A stretch of 11,226 nt of DNA, taken from assembly GCA_943704415.1 (NCBI GenBank), contig CALSCO010001039.1, forward strand, positions 1 through 11,226, read 5' to 3'. A program made the position numbers and the translations under genes. Positions within the stretch are counted from its first letter, which is position 1. Every line of letters starts with the position of its first letter. Below, piece by piece: positions 7,083-11,226 of this stretch. The stretch comes from Parvularia atlantis. Taxonomy: Eukaryota > Opisthokonta > Rotosphaerida. The notes under the pieces were generated by a model. That model was not told the DNA's origin. It did not search any database and was given only the letters and a program-made list of their open reading frames with translations.

Positions 7083-7910
7083 ATGGTCCGTGAAGTAGTA
7101 GACTGAACGTTGCTCGCGCCTGACGCGACGGGCGAACGCCAGGCCGCTGCGGTGACTGTTGCGCCCGAAGCCGACGCGGCGATCCGCGGGCTCTGTGCCG
7201 ACAAGACACCCGGCCAGGCGATCGTGCGTGCGTGACCGTCCCGCGCGCACGCAGCGGCCGCCGCGCACGAGCTGACAGGACTGCGACGCGCCGCACACAG
7301 TCTCGTGCGACAGGAAGACGCAGCAGGTCGTCGTGGCCGAGTCGCTGAGCAGCGCCGCGCCGAGCGACGTCGCCGCCGAGCTGCCCGAGGCCCTGCCGCG
7401 CCTGGTGCTGCACCGGTGCGCGGTCGAGGTCGACGAGGCTGGCGCGACGGCGCGGCGCGAGGTGCTGTTCTTTATCGTCTACAACCCGTTCGACTGCCCC
7501 GCCGACATCAAGCGGATGTATGCGGCCGCGCGCGACGTCCTGCTGGACCGGTACGCCGAGCTCAAGGTGCGCGCCTGCTGCCGTGTACAGGCGGGCCGCG
7601 TACCGACCCGCGACGCCGCTGCCCACGGCAGAAGTTTGCGCGCCAGGTCGAGCTCAACAACGCGGACGACTTCAACCCGGTCTGGTACCGGACCAAGGTC
7701 ATGGTGCGTGCGCGCGTTGAAGAGCGAGGGAGCCTAGTCGCGCGGTCGCGTGACGCACGCGCTTGCGACGGCGCAGGGCCTTACGGGCAAGGCCGGCGAG
7801 CCGCTGCCGGGCCAGCGCAGCACGGGCGGGTGCGCGCGCCCTCCCCCCCCCCGCGGCACCGGCGCGGCTCACGCAGCGCTCGCGCGCGCAGCTACGATGG
7901 GCGCATGTGA
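7083..7910 (+). CDS. GMF: Glia-maturation-factor-like ADF-H domain protein
   Basis: GMF proteins bind the Arp2/3 complex and promote debranching of actin filaments. Exons: 7083-7085 (ATG only, least certain), 7143-7227, 7301-7566, 7632-7703, 7777-7829, 7892-7910; 165 aa. The ADF-H domain fills about 5-142: [11 protein letters not shown], then [18 protein letters not shown] across intron 2, [12 protein letters not shown] at 56-67, [12 protein letters not shown] at 85-96 with [13 protein letters not shown] after it, and [22 protein letters not shown]. The ELPE-x-x-PR signature and the YNPxxC(P) region favour GMF over cofilin. A tail of about 23 residues ([17 protein letters not shown]...) follows, past the usual GMF end. 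The last exon has two usable acceptors, at 7876 and 7891, in the same frame. No in-frame ATG exists in exon 2, so an initiator exon is required; ATG|GTCCGT at 7083 supplies it. Confidence 0.82.
7842..7853 (+). repeat. Pyrimidine/poly-C tract inside last GMF intron
   Basis: A run of cytosines preceded by CTC lies in the last intron of the GMF-like gene, upstream of its two alternative acceptors. It may act as a polypyrimidine tract or may only be a slippage-prone homopolymer, where the base count is least reliable. Confidence 0.5.
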
Positions 7911-8026
7911 AAGCTAGCGTGTGATTGGCTCGCCCGGCGTGACAAACGAAACGTGTTTCAAACGCGCGGACACGTTTTCCGCGCTGCTGCCCTCCACCAC
8001 CGCCACCACACGCACAGGAGTGGGCC
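7911..8026 (+). promoter_or_regulatory. Promoter region of four-TM gene
   Basis: The 116 bases after the GMF stop hold an inverted CCAAT box (GATTGG, 7923-7928) and an inverted repeat GAAAC-GT-GTTTC (7948-7959). The stretch is less GC-rich than the flanking exons. No TATA box is evident. Confidence 0.35.
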
Positions 8027-9114
8027 ATGTCAACGCAGCGCTCGTCGAACGAGGCGCGCCGGTGCGTGCCCCGCCTGCGCGCTGCGCCCCCACCAACAAG
8101 CGCCTTCTTGACAGCGCTCCGCGCAGCCCGTTGTACTCGGTCTACGGCTCGCAGAAGAGCAAGCGCAGGCCAACCGTGGCCGACCTCGGCACGGACGACT
8201 ACCTCATCGTCAAGAAGCGCAGGTCGGCATGGCCGATCATCCTCGTGTGCCTGCGCCTGCTGCAGCTTGTGCGTGCGCCGCGCCGCAGCCCCAACCGGCG
8301 ACTGACGCGCACGCGCGCGCGGCCAGGGCTTCGCAGTGATCGTGCTCGCCGTCACGGCGACGTACCTATACACCGCACCGGACACCGCGACGCAGGAGCC
8401 GGCCACATGCCTGTACTTCCTGCAGATCAAGTACCCCTCGGACGGCCCCAACCCCGTCTACAGCTCGCTCAGCTTCGAGGACGGCAACGTGATGACCTGC
8501 GAGTACGCCATCTCCGTGGCGGCCATCGCCATCTTCTTCTCGCTCGTTTACCTCGTCGACGTGCTTGTGGTGATGATGGACTACCACATCAAGGGGCGCG
8601 CGCTGTGGCTGCGCGTCATCGTGCGTGCCCCGGTCACCGCGGCCACCACGCCGCTGCCGCCGCTGACGATGCCCCGCTGCGCAGGAGACGATCATCATCC
8701 TTTCGATCGCCATCTTGTGGACGGCCGGGGCCATCTGGACCGCGATCGGCTACGTCAGCACGTGCACGGACGGCCGCTGCGACCTGCTCACGAACGCCGG
8801 CGCGTTCGTCTACCGCAGCCAGACGCTCGTCGCTGTCATCTTCACGTGGCTGTCGATCGTGCCCTGGGTGCGTCGTGATTTTTCTCCTTGCGAATGACGC
8901 GCGCGCGGGCACTGACGGGTGGCTTGCCGGCTGCGCGCAGGCGGTCGACACCGGCCTGCTCCTGCGCTACCACTGGCTGCAGTACTGGTACGGCCAGGAC
9001 CAGGACCAGCGCGAGGAACTCACGGTCACGCCCGCGTCGTCCCCGCCGCCATCGTCGCCGCCCGCGAGCGGCACCGCCTCTACGGCCACCGGCGGCGGCA
9101 GCCCGCGCATGTGA
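8027..9114 (+). CDS. Four-transmembrane protein, MARVEL-like topology, family unknown
   Basis: Exons 8027-8061, 8115-8268, 8327-8620, 8685-8867, 8941-9114; 279 aa. The basic N-terminus (1-50) should face the cytosol. Membrane segments lie at about 52-79, 124-147, 163-184 and 207-230. The first outer loop (80-123) has C91 and C121; the second (185-206) has C187 and C193, which could form a disulphide (STCTDGRC). A short charged cytosolic loop (DYHIKGR) joins segments 2 and 3. The C-terminus has YHWLQYWYGQDQDQ and then a low-complexity tail rich in Ser, Pro and Thr. Four helices with cytosolic ends and two outer loops is the plan of MARVEL, tetraspan and claudin-like proteins, but no family signature is recognised, so no function is given. 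Intron 2 was placed at the strong GTGCGTGCG donor (8269) because this gives a full-length first helix. Confidence 0.75.
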
Positions 9115-9247
9115 GCTGCGTGCGGCGTGCGGCGTGATCGTCTGTGGTGTGACTTCCTCTGTCAACGGTACTTCCTTCCGTGCCCGCATGGCCATGAAGG
9201 CGAAAAGAACAAAGAGAGTGATCAACCAGGCGTTCGGCTGGCAGCGC
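9115..9247. other. Tail-to-tail intergenic region with hidden open frame
   Basis: These 133 bases separate the stop codons of the four-TM gene and the transporter. On the minus strand a frame reads through as PNAWLITLFVLFAFMAMRARKEV, a hydrophobic helix followed by charged residues, but it is not joined in frame to the transporter. Codons here are less GC-biased than in the exons, so it is most likely 3' UTR. No AATAAA signal is seen. Confidence 0.4.
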
Positions 9248-11226
9248 TCACAGGAAGACAAAGACGAGCGCGGTCGGCATGACGAAGCAGCCCACGGCCA
9301 CAAGCAGCACCGAGGCGTAGTGCATCACGCCCCACTTCTCGTCGCCGTACAGCTTGAGGAAGAACAGCCCCTGCGACGGCACCCAGCGAGTCAGCAGCCC
9401 CTTTGCCGCGCACCAGCCCACCCCGCTCACCGGTAGGATGTAGCACATCGTTGTGCTCCTGCGTGTGCGTGCGCGCGTCAGCGCCAGTCACAACCCAGCA
9501 GCATCGCGCACGCACCCGACCGCGCCGACGATGGCCAGCACGACGGCGAGTTCGGAAACGGTGAGGCCGATGGCGAAGGTGCCGGCGAGGATCACACACG
9601 TCTCTACGACGTACCGCAGTGTCGTGCGCGGGCCCACGACGACGCCCGCGAGCTGGTCCATCACTATCTGCAGCGGCCATCAGCAAGCCTGCGCGAGCAG
9701 CGCAGCGCATCGCATCGCACCCTGTACAGGTTGTCAAGGCAGATTCGGTCCGGGTGGCTCTGCAGCGGGTACGAGAAGATCACGAGCACGGCCACGAGGA
9801 TGCGCCCGATCGTCGTCGGCAAGTCCACGTTGTACGAGTTGATGATGTTGCTGTCGCGCCGGCACCGTCAGCGCACCACTCGCAGCCCGCGCGAGCCCGC
9901 GAGCGCACTCGGCCACGTTGGACCCGAACGTGAAGTAGCCCAGCAGGGCGATTAGGAGGTACACGCCGAGCGACGTGCCGATGCTGGTGCTGATGACGAC
10001 CTTCATGCGCGCGTGCGTCGGCGACACGATCTCGTTGTAAATTGTGAAGATCTGCAGCGGCGGCGGAACGCGTCAGCCCAGGCCGCCGCGTGGGCGCGGG
10101 CGCACGTTCTGGTGACACGTGAAGCCAAACACGAAGATGGTCATGACCGAGAAGAACTCGACCGAGAAAATGAAGGGCTGGATTTCGCCGCGCTCCGTGT
10201 CGCTGTTGCCGGGGTTGGCCGTGTAGACCGGGAAGCTCGCGATGACGAGGCCGAGCAGATACCTGGGCCGGCGCGGAGGGAAGCGGGTCAGGCGCTGTCG
10301 CAGCACCCGCGCGCGCTCGCACCCGACGGCGCCCAGCGCCAGGGCCGACGTGAACTGGAGGGCGTTCAGCGTGGGCAGGAACGCGACCGGGATGATGACC
10401 ACGGCCGACTGGCGCGGATGCGTCAGGCGCCGGCCGGGCACGCGCGTGCGGCCACGCACCAGGCCGACCCAGAGCTCGCGCTGCAGTAGGACCGAGTCGA
10501 TCGGCTGCATCGCATTCATGTCCGAGTAGCACGTGTCGTTGACGTTGCGCCCGCCGAGGAAGTAGCAAGACACGTCCGTGAGCGTGTCGCCGACGATGAT
10601 GAGGTACGAGATGGCCTGCGCGGCGTGCATGCGTGCGGGTCGGCTGCGTGCGTGTCCGGCGCGGCGTTCAGCGAGAGCGCGCGCGCGCACCACGCCGAAG
10701 CACTTGATAAACACGATCAGGTCGATCAGGAAGGCAAACTTGGGGAACGTCTTCTTGGCCACGACGTAGTACGTCGAGTTCTCGCCGCACTTGTCGCTGC
10801 ACAGCACCAGCAGGTACAGGCCAAAGGCCGAGGCGCAGGCGCTGCGGCCGGCCGCGCCGTGGCTGAGTACGCGGGACAGTCCCACGGCCCGTCGTGCGCG
10901 CACCACAACAGCAGCATCGCCGCGCCGAAGAGGTAGCCGCACTGCGCGACGGCGTACGGCAGACCGAGCATACCCGCACCGAGGATCGTGTTGCTCAGGT
11001 TGATGATGCTCGAAGACAGCGTGGCGACGCGCGGGCCGGCGTGCTGGTGGCGGTGCGCGGGGCACGTGAGCAGTGCGAGAGCGCGGCGCGTCGGGGCGGC
11101 GCGCACCCCGCCCTTGGGGTCCTCCAGCTCGGTTGACGACGGGCTCCCGCCGCCGTTGACCAGGCCGTGCGCGAGGTCGGCCTTGCGCAGCGGCGTCGAC
11201 TCGTCCGCGTAGTCGGGCGCGGCCTC
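9248..11226 (-). CDS. SLC38/AAAP-family amino acid transporter (N-terminus outside window)
   Basis: A multi-pass amino acid/cation or proton symporter of plasma membrane or vacuole. Exons on the minus strand: 11226-11107, 11043-10904, 10841-10691, 10615-10460, 10408-10323, 10262-10106, 10051-9909, 9850-9721, 9667-9516, 9458-9431, 9370-9248; 461 aa inside the window. A hydrophilic acidic N-terminus (STPLRKADL...) precedes the first helix. The family motif INLSNTILGAGMLGLPYA, with the unwound-helix glycines, follows. Later come YYVVAKKTFPKFAFLIDLIVFIKCFG, a large outer loop with C and N-D-T sites (GGRNVNDTCYSD) as between helices 5 and 6 of SLC38 members, FPVYTANPGNSDT, FGFTCHQN, YFTFGSNV, FSYPLQSHPDR, TVSELAVVLAIVGAVGSTT and a final helix. 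These match the SLC38 (SNAT/AVT) order with about 11 helices. The substrate cannot be told. Intron 10 (9430-9371) is 60 bases without a stop, so retention would insert 20 residues. Confidence 0.88.

Noticed and set aside
9165-9247. Separate membrane micro-protein (PNAWLITLFVLF...) on the minus strand
   Set aside because: It lacks a suitable ATG before the hydrophobic stretch and strong codon bias, and lies in the expected 3' UTR of the transporter.
1-11226. tRNA, rRNA, CRISPR or bacterial operon features
   Set aside because: No cloverleaf, rRNA-like segment, regular repeat-spacer array or ribosome binding site was found; the gene structure is eukaryotic.

Overview
The window is GC-rich nuclear DNA from a microbial eukaryote. 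It carries seven genes that I can rebuild exon by exon, plus one long intronless ORF that runs off the left edge. The genes are broken by 34 very short introns of about 44 to 80 bases. Almost all introns begin GTGCGT or GTGCGC, end in CAG, and carry a CTGAC- or CTCAC-like branch site shortly before the acceptor. No bacterial gene layout, ribosome binding sites or RNA genes are seen. The lineage cannot be fixed from the sequence. High GC, tiny introns and two apparent GC-AG introns would fit a haptophyte-like alga or another GC-rich protist, but this is inference.

Layout, left to right. 1-2058 (minus): an intronless open frame of 686 codons, truncated at the left edge, whose C-terminal half resembles Kolobok/Mutator-like DDE transposases. 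2059-2745: a divergent intergenic region with promoter-like motifs and an unexplained coding-like stretch. 2746-3901 (plus): BRCC36, the K63-specific JAMM deubiquitinase, 7 exons. 3924-4939 (minus): a SPO16-like XPF/ERCC1-fold protein, 7 exons, with a C-terminal helix-hairpin-helix. 4953-6502 (minus): a membrane-anchored SGNH/GDSL hydrolase, 2 exons. 6583-7035 (minus): mitochondrial Tim9, 3 exons. 7083-7910 (plus): a glia-maturation-factor-like ADF-H protein, 6 exons. 8027-9114 (plus): a four-transmembrane protein, 5 exons. 9248-11226 (minus): an SLC38/AAAP-type amino acid transporter, 11 exons, N-terminus outside the window.

Gene packing is extreme. BRCC36 and the SPO16-like gene meet tail to tail with 22 bases between stop codons. 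The SGNH stop and the SPO16 start lie 13 bases apart on one strand. The Tim9 and GMF start codons are 47 bases apart, head to head. The genes do not form one pathway: ubiquitin/DNA-damage signalling, probable meiotic recombination, mitochondrial import, actin-branch remodelling and transport are mixed, as usual in a compact eukaryotic genome. The two DNA-repair-related genes are immediate neighbours.

All gene models were built by hand translation and splice-site reading. Family names rest on remembered family patterns, not on a database search.
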